From the NCBI RefSeq assembly GCF_030817595.1, contig NZ_JAUSZN010000001.1, positions 5,144,001-5,208,000 on the forward strand: a DNA stretch of 64,000 nt, given 5' to 3'. The notes below the pieces were generated by a model that was not told the origin of the DNA, did no database searches, and worked only from the letters and a program-made list of their open reading frames with translations. Position numbers and translations under genes: made by a program. Every line of letters starts with the position of its first letter. The first letter of the stretch is position 1. This document shows positions 31,839-42,319 of this stretch, in pieces. This DNA is from Neobacillus niacini (lineage in GTDB: Bacteria > Bacillota > Bacilli > Bacillales > Cytobacillaceae).

Positions 31839-31889
31839 ATTTGAAATAGGTTACAGCTATAGATGATTAAAATGACAAGGAGAAATAGG

Positions 31890-33572
31890 ATGAAATTAGA
31901 TATTAAAGAAATACCCTTTTCGCGGTTTGGATCCTATTTTTGTATCTCAGAAGAAAAGGACTCTCATGCTGTATATATAAGAGACGTTCATGGCGGGGAC
32001 GATGCACCATCAAAGCTTTTTCAAATAGATATTGTAAAAGATGGAGTAGAAAATGAATTTGAAGTACGTGCTTCAGAGGTATCTCTTTCCTTCTATTTAA
32101 AGGACCAATCGGAACGTGTTGCTGAAATCATCATTCCTGAAGAGGATGAACTCCATATTGAAGTTCAGAATGTGGAACTTAGATTAAGAGCGACAAAAGG
32201 GAAATATGATTCATTAATGGAACTAGAAGCTGGAATGTACGAATACCACATCTATCCTAAGGAATTAAAATTAATGATCATTAACCTCAATGGTGAAATG
32301 GTTGCGGATGCACCATGGAATATTATTGGAAATGATTATATTGATATGCGCTTAAAAAATGGACATTTCGTGATTGAAAGTTATCGAACCGTCTATCAAA
32401 AAAAAGAATACCTTCCATTTAGAGGAGGGAAAGAACAAGTAGAAGTTCTATACAAAGAATGGTTTGATTCCATGAGAAAGGGTTATGCACAAGCGGAATA
32501 TCTGCCTTCCTTGGAAAGAGCTTCTTATATAACATGGTCGAGCGTTGTTCATGCGGATGGGGCTCTAAAGGATTATGCGATGTATATGTCAAAGCTGTGG
32601 ATGTATAATATCTGGTCATGGGATAATTGCTTTAACGCATTGAATTTAGGCGAAAAGTATCCTGAACTCAGCTTTGCTCAATTAAAAATTTTCATGGACA
32701 CTCAAGATGTATCCGGTGCCTATCCTGATTTTGTGAATGACAAGTTCATTTCTTACAATTGTATCAAGCCGCCGATATTTGCTTATATCTATGAGCAGCT
32801 AATGGAGAAAAATGACTACTTTAAGGACGAAAAGCGGTTAAGAATGGTTTATGAGTCTACGAAAAAAGTCATGACCTATTATAAAGAATATCGTACTTTC
32901 GAGGGCAGGCTGCCACATTATAAACATGGGAATGATTCTGGCTGGGATAATGCTTCCCTGTTTCATGTGGGGATGCCGGTGGAAGCACCAGATCTTGCTA
33001 GTTTTTTAATTCGTTCGTTTGATATTCTCTCCTCCTTTGCAGAAAGGTTGGGAGAAAAAGAGGAAGCAGAGCAATTTAAGAATCAAGCAGACACTTTATT
33101 TAACCTACTACTTGAGAGACTTTATGATGCAGATGGCTTTTTTGGGCGGGTTGGCAAGAATGGTGAGAAAATAGAAATCAGAAGCAGTTTAATTTTAAGA
33201 CTTCCAGTAATCATTGGCTATCGCTTGGATAAAAGCATAATGGATTGCTTAGTGTCTGACCTTGAAGGCAACTTTGAAACAAAATTTGGCTTGGCTACTG
33301 AAAGCCTAACGAGTAACTATTACCGGGAAAACGGTTATTGGCTCGGTCCGATATGGGCTCCTGTTACCTTTCTTTTTATCGATGCGTTAAAAAATAATGG
33401 TTATGAAGAGACCGGAAATCGTCTTAGAAATAAGTTTTTAAACCTTACGCTAACTGGCGGGATGGCGGAAAACTTTGATCCGGTAACTGGTAAGGGATTA
33501 GTAGATACATCCTTCACGTGGACATCAAGTGTATTTCTACTGCTGTTAGATGATCAACTTAGGGGGGATTAA
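31890..33572 (+). CDS. GH63-like (MGH1/YgjK-type) glycoside hydrolase
   Basis: 560 residues, cytoplasmic. The (alpha/alpha)6 barrel shows WSWDNCFNALNL, the acidic pair region NDSGWDNAS (Asp349, Asp353) and Glu527 in AENFDPVTGKG. These fit the acid and base of GH63 enzymes such as YgjK and mannosylglycerate hydrolase. Members cleave alpha-glucosyl linkages in small saccharides. ATG 31890 follows AAGGAGA; the frame continues upstream to 31863 but lacks a ribosome binding site. The precise substrate is not deducible. Working beside a beta-galactosidase, it suggests a mixed alpha-glucose/beta-galactose saccharide. Confidence 0.8.
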   Translation: MKLDIKEIPFSRFGSYFCISEEKDSHAVYIRDVHGGDDAPSKLFQIDIVKDGVENEFEVRASEVSLSFYLKDQSERVAEIIIPEEDELHIEVQNVELRLRATKGKYDSLMELEAGMYEYHIYPKELKLMIINLNGEMVADAPWNIIGNDYIDMRLKNGHFVIESYRTVYQKKEYLPFRGGKEQVEVLYKEWFDSMRKGYAQAEYLPSLERASYITWSSVVHADGALKDYAMYMSKLWMYNIWSWDNCFNALNLGEKYPELSFAQLKIFMDTQDVSGAYPDFVNDKFISYNCIKPPIFAYIYEQLMEKNDYFKDEKRLRMVYESTKKVMTYYKEYRTFEGRLPHYKHGNDSGWDNASLFHVGMPVEAPDLASFLIRSFDILSSFAERLGEKEEAEQFKNQADTLFNLLLERLYDADGFFGRVGKNGEKIEIRSSLILRLPVIIGYRLDKSIMDCLVSDLEGNFETKFGLATESLTSNYYRENGYWLGPIWAPVTFLFIDALKNNGYEETGNRLRNKFLNLTLTGGMAENFDPVTGKGLVDTSFTWTSSVFLLLLDDQLRGD

Positions 33573-35493
<1,921 letters not shown>

Positions 35494-35503
35494 ATTTAAA
35501 CAC

Positions 35504-35543
35504 AAGCGCCCAGCGACAAGGTTATGTCACTGGGCGTCTTTTT
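35504..35543. terminator. Shared terminator between LacI-type gene and M20 gene
   Basis: GCGCCCAGCGAC pairs with GTCACTGGGCGTC around AAGGTTAT, with TTTTTATTT on the plus side. It lies between converging genes and overlaps the end of the M20 gene by two bases. Confidence 0.8.
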
Positions 35544-36759
35544 ATTTGGATTCTGCTGCTTTTCTTTCTTTAAATTCTTCTTTGATTTGAGTTAATGTAT
35601 CAGCGTCTGTAATCAGTTTTAACGCGGTTAGTGCAAGAGCTTTAGCACCTGTAATCAGAGCTTGGTCTCCTTTAGGGGAGGCTGCTGCTTCTCTAAATGG
35701 TATCGTATGTGCAATAAGGTCGCTAGCACCAATTTTGATATAAGGATGAATAGTTGGGACAACCTGGCTGATGTTTCCTGCATCAGTTGAGCCGATGCCT
35801 TTGTCTTCACTTTCAACCACGGTTTCACCTAGTTCTTCCACGATTTCCTTGAATACGGCATTATAACTATTATTTAATAGAAGGTTATCGACTTCATTTT
35901 GGAAGGCAATAACGTTTAACTTTGCCCCTGTAGCTAATGCCGCACCTTCAGCCACTGCTTTTACCCTTTGTGTAACTTCGTTCAAACCAGTTCTTGTAGC
36001 AGCACGGATGTAAAATCGTGCCTTTGCATATTCAGGGATAATATTTGGTGCGTCCCCGCCATGGGTGATGATTCCATGAATCCGTACATCGCCCGGCAAC
36101 TGCTGCCTTAAGGCATTGATTCCATTAAACAACTGAATGACTGCGTCAAGTGCATTAATTCCTTCATGCGGATTGGCCGAGGCATGTGCAGGCTTTCCGA
36201 TGAACTCAAAGTCTAGTGGATCGACAGCCAGAGATGAGCTAGTTAGACGTGTCTCACTATTCGGGTGGATCATTAGTGCTGCGTCAATTCCGTTCACTAG
36301 TCCATGCTTAACAAAGCTGCCTTTTGCACTGCCGTTTGGACCGCCTTCTTCTGCCGGAGTACCGAATACAACTGCTTCTCCGCCTGTTTCTTGTAGAACC
36401 TTACTCAAGGCAATGGCTGCAGCAACACTAGTGGTTCCGATAATATTATGTCCACAGGCATGTCCTAGGCCTGGGAGGGCATCGTATTCAGCTAGGAATG
36501 CAATGGATGGACCTGGTTTTTCTGACTTTTTACGAGCAATAAATGAAGTCTCATGTCCGGCAACCGCCTTTTCAACCTCAAAGCCTTCTTTTAAAAGAAT
36601 ATCGGTCAAAAGGGCAGAAGCAAAAAATTCTTCGTTGCCGATTTCAGGGTTTTCATGAATTTTATGGCTTGTTGATAGGTAAAGCTCTTTATTGTTTTCT
36701 ACATTTTCAATGATTGTTTCTTTTAATACTGTTAAGGATTTAGTAGGTACTGTCATCAT
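35542..36759 (-). CDS. M20 family metallo-amidohydrolase
   Basis: 405 residues. Metal-binding and catalytic motifs are HACGHNIIGT, GTPAEEGG and MIHPNSET, as in the M20 aminoacylase/carboxypeptidase group with an inserted dimerisation domain. Such enzymes remove acyl groups from amino acids or short amides. It lies 21 bp after metQ on the same strand, so it is probably transcribed with the methionine importer and controlled by SAM. An acyl-methionine or related sulfur compound is a reasonable but unproven substrate. ATGs at 36759 and 36756 are both possible behind GGTGGAG. Confidence 0.88.
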   Translation of the reverse strand: MMTVPTKSLTVLKETIIENVENNKELYLSTSHKIHENPEIGNEEFFASALLTDILLKEGFEVEKAVAGHETSFIARKKSEKPGPSIAFLAEYDALPGLGHACGHNIIGTTSVAAAIALSKVLQETGGEAVVFGTPAEEGGPNGSAKGSFVKHGLVNGIDAALMIHPNSETRLTSSSLAVDPLDFEFIGKPAHASANPHEGINALDAVIQLFNGINALRQQLPGDVRIHGIITHGGDAPNIIPEYAKARFYIRAATRTGLNEVTQRVKAVAEGAALATGAKLNVIAFQNEVDNLLLNNSYNAVFKEIVEELGETVVESEDKGIGSTDAGNISQVVPTIHPYIKIGASDLIAHTIPFREAAASPKGDQALITGAKALALTALKLITDADTLTQIKEEFKERKAAESK

Positions 36760-36780
36760 TTCTCCACCTTTTCTAGAAAA

Positions 36781-37611
36781 CTACCAGCCTATATTGCTAA
36801 GTGGCACGAATGTTGGAATCATGTTGCCTTTGTACTCTTTTTCAATAAATTCTGCTGTATCTTCAGATTGGTAAAGTTCTGCTAATCTCTTATAGGTTTT
36901 GTTGTCTTTGTCTTTTTCTTGGACAGCAATAATATTGAGGTAAGGAGTCGCTGTTTCACTTTCAACAAAAATAGCATCTTCTAATGGGCTAAGACCTGCA
37001 TCACCGGCAATCCCGTTATTGATCACAGAAGCGGCAACGTCTGGTAATGCTCTTGGTGTTTGTGCTGGTACCATTGGAACGAATTCAATGTTTTTAGGGT
37101 TTTCTTTAATTTGCGTTAGATCACCATTTGGATCGAAATCTTTTGGTAATTCAATGAGTCCAGCTTCTTGAAGAAGTAATAATGCACGGCCTTGATTGGA
37201 TGCATCGTTTGGAAGGGCAATCTTTGCACCATCTGGAATGTCTTTCACATCTTTGTATTTTTCAGAGTAAATTCCCATTGGGGCAAGGACGGTAGTCGCG
37301 ATTGGCACTAGGTCTAAATTGTGTTCCTTAATAAATACATCAAAATAAGCAACCGTTTGGAATGCATTAACATCAATTTCGTCTTCTGCTAGAGCAGTGT
37401 TGGGAGCAACGTAATCAGAAAATGAAACGATTTCGATATTGATTCCTTCTTTTTCAGCCTTTTTCGCTACAAAATCCCAAATGCGTGTATCGGTTCCGCT
37501 AACACCAAGCTTAACGGTAGTGGATTCTTTACCCTCTGATGTTTTCTCAGCGCACCCAGCGCCAATAATGGCTAATGCAACAATAATGATGGATAATAAA
37601 AGTTTTTTCAT
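36781..37611 (-). CDS. metQ: Methionine ABC transporter binding lipoprotein
   Basis: 276 residues of the NlpA/MetQ family. Lipoprotein signal with lipobox AIIGAGC and lipidated Cys20; mature domain with VKLGVSGTDTRIWDF, AFQTVAYFDVF and the SNQGRALLLLQ segment typical of the family. It captures methionine (D or L) for MetN/MetP. It follows the permease gene by 17 bp. Confidence 0.94.
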   Translation of the reverse strand: MKKLLLSIIIVALAIIGAGCAEKTSEGKESTTVKLGVSGTDTRIWDFVAKKAEKEGINIEIVSFSDYVAPNTALAEDEIDVNAFQTVAYFDVFIKEHNLDLVPIATTVLAPMGIYSEKYKDVKDIPDGAKIALPNDASNQGRALLLLQEAGLIELPKDFDPNGDLTQIKENPKNIEFVPMVPAQTPRALPDVAASVINNGIAGDAGLSPLEDAIFVESETATPYLNIIAVQEKDKDNKTYKRLAELYQSEDTAEFIEKEYKGNMIPTFVPLSNIGW

Positions 37612-37628
37612 CGTATGTTTCCTCCTAG

Positions 37629-38279
37629 TTATCTTCGTCTAATTTTTTTTGCTGCTATATTTCCAAATGACTGTAGACCTTGTACGATCACAATCAGAAT
37701 TCCCACAGTAATCATCATCGTAACGGTATCAAAACGCTGGTAGCCGTATGTAATCGCCAAATCTCCAATTCCACCGCCGCCGACAGCGCCAGCCATTGCC
37801 GAAGCACCAACAAGACCAATGGTCGCGATAGTCAAGGCAAGAACGAGTGAGCTGAGTGCTTCCGGAATGAGGAATTTACTAATAATTTGCCATGGGGTTG
37901 CGCCCATTGCCTCTGCTGCTTCAATGACACCAGGATCAACCTCTAGTAATGAATTCTCTATCAATCTAGCAATATAAGGTCCTGCATAGAAAACGAGAGG
38001 AACAACTGCTGCTGCGGTTCCAATCGAAGTTCCAACAATCAGTCTTGTTACGGGGATCATTGCCACTAATAAAATAATAAACGGCACAGATCGGAAAATA
38101 TTAATAATTCCATTCAATACATTAAAAACCGGAAGATTCTGAAGCAGATGTCCTTTCCGTGTTACGACTAACAAAATTCCCAGCGGCAGTCCAAGGATGG
38201 TTGAAAACAAAAGTGAAAAAGCAACCATTTGGACCGTTTCAATTAAAGCAGAAATAATTTGCTCTGAGTTAACTAGCAT
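37629..38279 (-). CDS. metP: Methionine ABC transporter permease
   Basis: 216 residues, five membrane segments, of the MetI family. The loop IEAAEAMGATPWQIISKFL is the ATPase docking site. It overlaps metN by 11 bp, so translation is probably coupled. It is named metP in Bacillus and metI in E. coli. Confidence 0.94.
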   Translation of the reverse strand: MLVNSEQIISALIETVQMVAFSLLFSTILGLPLGILLVVTRKGHLLQNLPVFNVLNGIINIFRSVPFIILLVAMIPVTRLIVGTSIGTAAAVVPLVFYAGPYIARLIENSLLEVDPGVIEAAEAMGATPWQIISKFLIPEALSSLVLALTIATIGLVGASAMAGAVGGGGIGDLAITYGYQRFDTVTMMITVGILIVIVQGLQSFGNIAAKKIRRR

Positions 38280-39300
38280 GTGCTGTCACTTCCTTTATGC
38301 TGATTTTCTTCTGGTTGATGTAGGTTAATGCCCGGATGATTTCTTTATCAGAGCCTTGGAACTCCACAATTAAGTTCCCAAACGGTGTTCCTTGAAGCTC
38401 AGTAATCGTTCCGAACAAGACATTGATATGAATATCAAACTGTTTGGCAAGTTCGGAGAGCAGGGGCTGACCGGCTGTACTGCCTACAAAGTTAATTCGG
38501 TAAACCTTTTGCATTCCGTCATGTTTTTGGATGATATTTTTTATAGAATCCGGGATCTGGTCGTTCATGACAGAGCTAACAAAGTTCTTTGCTGTCTCCG
38601 TTTTAGGAGATGAAAAGACGTTAAACACCGTGCCTTCTTCAATAATTTTACCGGATTCAATCACTGCCACTCGGTCGCATATTTCTCTAATGACCGCCAT
38701 TTCATGGGTAATGATTAGAATGGTTATGTTGTATTCCTTATTGATTTTTTTCAACAGCTGTAAAATGGAACTGGTGGTCTGTGGATCTAGTGCAGATGTA
38801 GCCTCGTCGCAAAGCAGAATCGAAGGCTGTGTTGCTAAGGCTCTTGCAATGCCAATTCGCTGCTTTTGCCCGCCTGAAAGCTGGTCAGGATAATAATCCG
38901 CTTTGTCGGCTAACCCGACAAATTCTAGTAATTCCTGAACGCGTTTCTTAATCGCATCCTTGGAAACTTTGGCTAATGTAAGGGGCATTGCCACATTGGC
39001 AAAAACCGTTTTTGAGTTTAATAGATTAAAGTGCTGAAAAACCATTCCAATATTTTTCTTAATCTCCCTGACTTCTTTGACGGACATAGAAGTGAGGTCA
39101 TGACCATCCACAATTACACTACCTGAAGTCGGACGCTCTAGTAAGTTTACACAGCGGATTAGAGAACTTTTACCGGCACCGCTAAACCCGATTACTCCGA
39201 AAATCTCTCCCTTATTAATCTTCAAATCAATTCCATTCAGTGCCGCAACCTGCTGCCCGCCACTTTCATAAACCTTTTTAAGATTCTGAAATTCGATCAT
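38269..39300 (-). CDS. metN: Methionine ABC transporter ATPase
   Basis: 343 residues. Walker A GFSGAGKSSLI, signature LSGGQKQRIGIARAL, Walker B ILLCDEATSALD, and a C-terminal NIL (ACT-like) domain from about residue 265 that senses methionine in this family. It is the first gene of the operon, directly downstream of two S-box riboswitches. Start ATG 39300 is preceded by GGGGAGAT. Confidence 0.95.
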   Translation of the reverse strand: MIEFQNLKKVYESGGQQVAALNGIDLKINKGEIFGVIGFSGAGKSSLIRCVNLLERPTSGSVIVDGHDLTSMSVKEVREIKKNIGMVFQHFNLLNSKTVFANVAMPLTLAKVSKDAIKKRVQELLEFVGLADKADYYPDQLSGGQKQRIGIARALATQPSILLCDEATSALDPQTTSSILQLLKKINKEYNITILIITHEMAVIREICDRVAVIESGKIIEEGTVFNVFSSPKTETAKNFVSSVMNDQIPDSIKNIIQKHDGMQKVYRINFVGSTAGQPLLSELAKQFDIHINVLFGTITELQGTPFGNLIVEFQGSDKEIIRALTYINQKKISIKEVTAHAS

Positions 39301-39325
39301 GGTGTATCTCCCCTTTTAAAAAAAT

Positions 39326-39488
39326 AAAAAACCCTCTTCCTGGAAATAAGAAGAGGGCATGCCGCTGCAAAGCAATCGCAAAAATCTCTTCTTATCTCCC
39401 AAGCCTGCTGCTTGCTGGATTTGGCACAGAATCAATGATTCCGCTGCCGAGGTGTCATAGGGCCAGTCCCTCAACCTCTCTGGATAAG
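39326..39488 (-). promoter_or_regulatory. S-box (SAM-I) riboswitch, metN-proximal copy, with terminator
   Basis: On the minus strand the aptamer begins with TTCTTATCCAGAGAGG and contains the S-box core GAGGGACTGGCCC. P1 closes at GATAAGAAGAG near 39389. A terminator follows (39326-39358: GCCCTCTTCTT pairing with GGAAGAGGG, then a U run). The segment TCTTCTTATC can pair alternatively, the usual SAM-off logic. It directly precedes metN. Confidence 0.93.
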
Positions 39489-39509
39489 AAATATTATTCA
39501 GTTAAAAGT

Positions 39510-39664
39510 AAAAACCCTCTTCTTATAAAAGAAGAGGGCAAATTGAAATAATCAGCGTCCTCTTCTTATCTATCAAGTCGCACTTGCTGGATTTGGCACA
39601 GAATCAATGATTCCGCTGCCGAGGTGTCATAGGGCCAGTCCCTCAACCTCTCTTGATAAGAAGT
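39510..39664 (-). promoter_or_regulatory. S-box (SAM-I) riboswitch, distal copy, with terminator
   Basis: A second complete S-box: aptamer from 39664 to about 39559, then its own terminator at 39510-39539 (GCCCTCTTCTTTT pairing with AAGAAGAGGG, U run). A 71-base stretch (39583-39653) is identical to 39411-39481 in the proximal copy, so the pair arose by recent duplication or is kept alike by conversion. Confidence 0.92.
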
Positions 39665-39699
39665 ATTTTTACTTTATTCATTTTTTGAACTTGTTAATT

Positions 39700-39728
39700 A
39701 ATTTACTGTACAGAAAGTGAAAAGTCAA
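39700..39728 (-). promoter_or_regulatory. sigma-A promoter of the met operon
   Basis: On the minus strand TTGACT, 17-base spacer, TAAATT, placing the start point about 30 bases before the distal S-box. A cre-like sequence (TTAAAACGTTTCCA, 13/14) lies further upstream at 39763-39776; its relevance is doubtful. Confidence 0.55.
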
Positions 39729-39845
39729 ATCCCTTTTTAAAATAATAATTAATTATTTAGTTTTAAAACGTTTCCAACGCTTATATATAGGCATTTTTAA
39801 AATTTAAAAAAATTTATTGCTGGCCTTTGCTAAAACAATAAAAGA

Positions 39846-39873
39846 AAAAGAGAGCGATGATTTTCGCTCTCTT
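39846..39873 (-). terminator. Terminator after small membrane protein gene
   Basis: AAAGAGAGCGA pairs with TCGCTCTCTTT; on the minus strand it is followed by TTTCTTTTATTG. Confidence 0.75.
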
Positions 39874-39890
39874 TCTTGAACTTTAAACGA

Positions 39891-40085
39891 CTATCTTCTT
39901 TTTACCAAACAAAGGACCCCATGGATGATTAACACAAGTGAGAATAAAAGGACAGCTATGACACCAATGAGGAGAACTAACGGACTAAGCGGTGCAAAGA
40001 ATCCAGTTAGCTCCACCCTTAATAAGGCAAAACCTGCAAGGATACATAAGAAGTATAAAAACGGACTGCGATCTAATATACTCAT
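39891..40085 (-). CDS. Small hydrophobic membrane protein, function unknown
   Basis: 64 residues with two predicted membrane helices (about 9-28 and 32-58) and a basic C-terminus (LVKRR). An AAAGGAG ribosome binding site lies about ten bases before the ATG and a terminator follows the stop. I do not recognise the family. It is a single-gene transcript between the met operon and the next gene. Confidence 0.65.
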   Translation of the reverse strand: MSILDRSPFLYFLCILAGFALLRVELTGFFAPLSPLVLLIGVIAVLLFSLVLIIHGVLCLVKRR

Positions 40086-40325
40086 TGCATATTCACTCCT
40101 TTCTGGGGGTTAATTCATTACTATTCATTAAAGGAGTATTTTATTTACCAGAATAACAATTCAGTTAAAAATAACTATATTTTTGGAAATTTAATCCTCC
40201 TGTTCAGGTGGATGGAGTAGGTCTTTAGGCATTTTATCTAGACGAGGATTGATATGTGACTATATGAACAAGGATTTGGAAAGTATAACGTTTAATTAGT
40301 CACCTTTGAAGGAGATCATCTATCC

Positions 40326-40784
40326 ATGTGGAAGCTGGTATTTATATTCTTTTTTATTCTTGTTATGATTGGTTACCTAGTTCCAAAGAGATTGAGTAAA
40401 ATTGAATTATATACAACGAGTCTTTTTGCTTTGGTATTTGGTATCAATGTAGATTTGGTTCTCGTCTTTAAATACCATTTGTACGGATATTTTGGTGAAG
40501 GTTTTCAATGGCTGGGGTTTGTGGGAGAATTTCTTTATTTTATTCCGGTCAGTATTTTGTTTTTAAACTATTATCCCTTTAAAGGGACCAACAAACTGAA
40601 ACTTTTATATATCCTTGCATGGTCAGCAGGATCCTCCATTATTGAATTTATTGTTGAAAGGACTCATTTTTTTAACTATACAGGCTGGAAAATCTGGTAT
40701 TCCCTCTTTCTATATCCCTTTGTTTTTCTCATCTTGGTGTCTCATTTAAGGTTGGTTAGGAGAATTATAAAATTAGATCGATAA
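40326..40784 (+). CDS. CBO0543-like membrane protein
   Basis: 152 residues with four to five predicted membrane segments. The pattern of aromatic residues and INVDLVLVFKYHLYGYF recalls the CBO0543 family of unknown function common in Bacillaceae. ATG 40326 follows AAGGAGAT at good spacing. Monocistronic, closed by its own terminator. No function can be assigned. Confidence 0.75.
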   Translation: MWKLVFIFFFILVMIGYLVPKRLSKIELYTTSLFALVFGINVDLVLVFKYHLYGYFGEGFQWLGFVGEFLYFIPVSILFLNYYPFKGTNKLKLLYILAWSAGSSIIEFIVERTHFFNYTGWKIWYSLFLYPFVFLILVSHLRLVRRIIKLDR

Positions 40785-40788
40785 AAAT

Positions 40789-40816
40789 GGGGGTTGGACT
40801 CAACTAATCCAACCCT
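40789..40816. terminator. Shared terminator, CBO0543-like gene and MFS gene
   Basis: GGGGGTTGGA pairs with TCCAACCCTC around CTCAACTAA, between converging genes. The flanking T and A tracts are short. Confidence 0.65.
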
Positions 40817-40832
40817 CTTGACTTAACCTTTA

Positions 40833-42131
40833 TCAAAATGCCTCCGCACTTTTCTTCACTACTTTTTCCGCTTCAAGCTCCGGATGGACCCTTCGTATGA
40901 CGGCAGGTCTTAAAAGAGTAAGGACTACACACACACATACTCCAGATGACAGGAGCAGAACCCATTCTGCAGGAAATACATCATATAGTAATCCATACAG
41001 CACCATACCTAATGGTGATAAAGCCATTGCTACTGTTTCAATGAGCGAGAACACACGCCCCTTATATTCATCGGCAATTTGTTTTTGCATCATTACCTGG
41101 GTTGGCGTGTTAACGAAAACAATACACACTCCTAATAGGAATTGAAGAAGAATGAAGTAACCAAACATGATGGTATAATTCATGGTGAAAAGTAATGGGA
41201 GAGTGGTACTCCCCATGATGACCCCCATAAGAATAATGCCTCTTTTTGAAACCCGTAACGGAAACTTTATCTCTTTTCGAATAGAGAGATAAATCGATAA
41301 CAGCAGCATACCGACCGCAAAGGCACCTTCCGTAAAACCAAAATGATGGGAAAGCATTTTTAATTTTTCAATAAGAATAAACGAATATCCAACCTGATAG
41401 GCACTGAAAAGGAAATTAACTAATAATGCAATCCAGATAATGGTCATTAACATCGGCTGTAATTTTAAATAAGATACACCCGCCTTCATTCCTTGCCACA
41501 TGGATTCTTTCTGTTTATCCACTGTTTCTGACTTTTGAGAAGCAAACAATGTGAAATTCATCGTGGCGTCTAGAACGATGGCAGCCGTTGAAGCGGCCAT
41601 ATAAAAGATGAGGAACACTGGCATGGAAATCACTCCATACAAGAGGCCTCCGACTGCTGGAGAGGCAATAGCCGCAAAGGATACGGACATTTGGTTTAAT
41701 GACATGGCTTTTTGAATTCTTGCTTCGTCCACAAGTCCTGTTATAGAAGAGGTGAACGCTACGCTGGAAAACATGGATGTTAGGGAGAGGAGGCAGGTAG
41801 TGATATAGATTGCGGTTAGAGATAATCCTAAGGTGACACTGACGACTAATAAACCCCCGATGGCCAAGGTCGTCGCTATTTGTGAGATAATGGCGATTCT
41901 TTTCCGTGGGTACTTATCGATGATATAACCTGCAAATGGCGCTGCGATGGTACGAGGTAATACATTGCAAATCAAGTTCAACGCAAAACTCTTTGCCGAA
42001 CCTGTAGCCTGCAATATATAAAAACTAATGGCAAATGAATATACCTGCGATCCAAAAGATGCAATTAGTTTGCTTATGGTAAAAGTCCAAAGATGATACG
42101 TGGCTTTTTTCAACTTCATACTGTTATTCAT
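40833..42131 (-). CDS. MFS transporter (probable efflux)
   Basis: 432 residues with twelve predicted membrane segments. The loop 2-3 motif is AGYIIDKYPRKR, as in MFS_3-type (enterobactin exporter/macrolide efflux-like) proteins. ATG 42131 follows AGAGGAGA. It is divergent from an XRE/TPR regulator, with palindromic operators between, so its expression is presumably switched by that regulator. Substrate unknown: a drug, siderophore or peptide signal would fit. Confidence 0.88.
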   Translation of the reverse strand: MNNSMKLKKATYHLWTFTISKLIASFGSQVYSFAISFYILQATGSAKSFALNLICNVLPRTIAAPFAGYIIDKYPRKRIAIISQIATTLAIGGLLVVSVTLGLSLTAIYITTCLLSLTSMFSSVAFTSSITGLVDEARIQKAMSLNQMSVSFAAIASPAVGGLLYGVISMPVFLIFYMAASTAAIVLDATMNFTLFASQKSETVDKQKESMWQGMKAGVSYLKLQPMLMTIIWIALLVNFLFSAYQVGYSFILIEKLKMLSHHFGFTEGAFAVGMLLLSIYLSIRKEIKFPLRVSKRGIILMGVIMGSTTLPLLFTMNYTIMFGYFILLQFLLGVCIVFVNTPTQVMMQKQIADEYKGRVFSLIETVAMALSPLGMVLYGLLYDVFPAEWVLLLSSGVCVCVVLTLLRPAVIRRVHPELEAEKVVKKSAEAF

Positions 42132-42157
42132 AAAAATCTCCTCTTTTCATTCAGTAA

Positions 42158-42289
42158 GTTTAATTTAATTAAACAAATTATAACATGAAGTTTTTACCAA
42201 ATCAAACATAAAGTTTAATTTAATTAAACAAATTTATTTTTATCTCGTTTATATCTTTCAAATCATGGGTAAGTTTAATATAATTAAAC
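42158..42289. promoter_or_regulatory. Three palindromic operators between MFS gene and regulator
   Basis: GTTTAATTTAATTAAAC is a perfect 17-bp palindrome at 42158-42174 and 42213-42229. GTTTAATATAATTAAAC, with one change, is at 42273-42289. The first lies at the MFS transcription start, the second just upstream of the MFS -35 box. The third overlaps a TATAAT (42279-42284) that may be the regulator's -10 box. This layout suits repression of both genes by the XRE/TPR protein. Confidence 0.7.
42177..42205 (-). promoter_or_regulatory. sigma-A promoter of MFS gene
   Basis: Minus strand TTGATT, 17-base spacer, TATAAT. It is flanked on both sides by the 17-bp palindromes. Confidence 0.65.
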
Positions 42290-42319
42290 AAAGAAACGTT
42301 TTAAGGAGTTGCTCTTTAC

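Noticed and set aside
36137..36658. 173-codon plus-strand frame
   Set aside because: Antisense shadow of the M20 amidohydrolase gene; no ribosome binding site.
39763..39776. cre-like site upstream of the met operon
   Set aside because: It matches 13/14 on one strand but lies about 35 bases upstream of the -35 box, and there is no reason to expect carbon control of methionine uptake.
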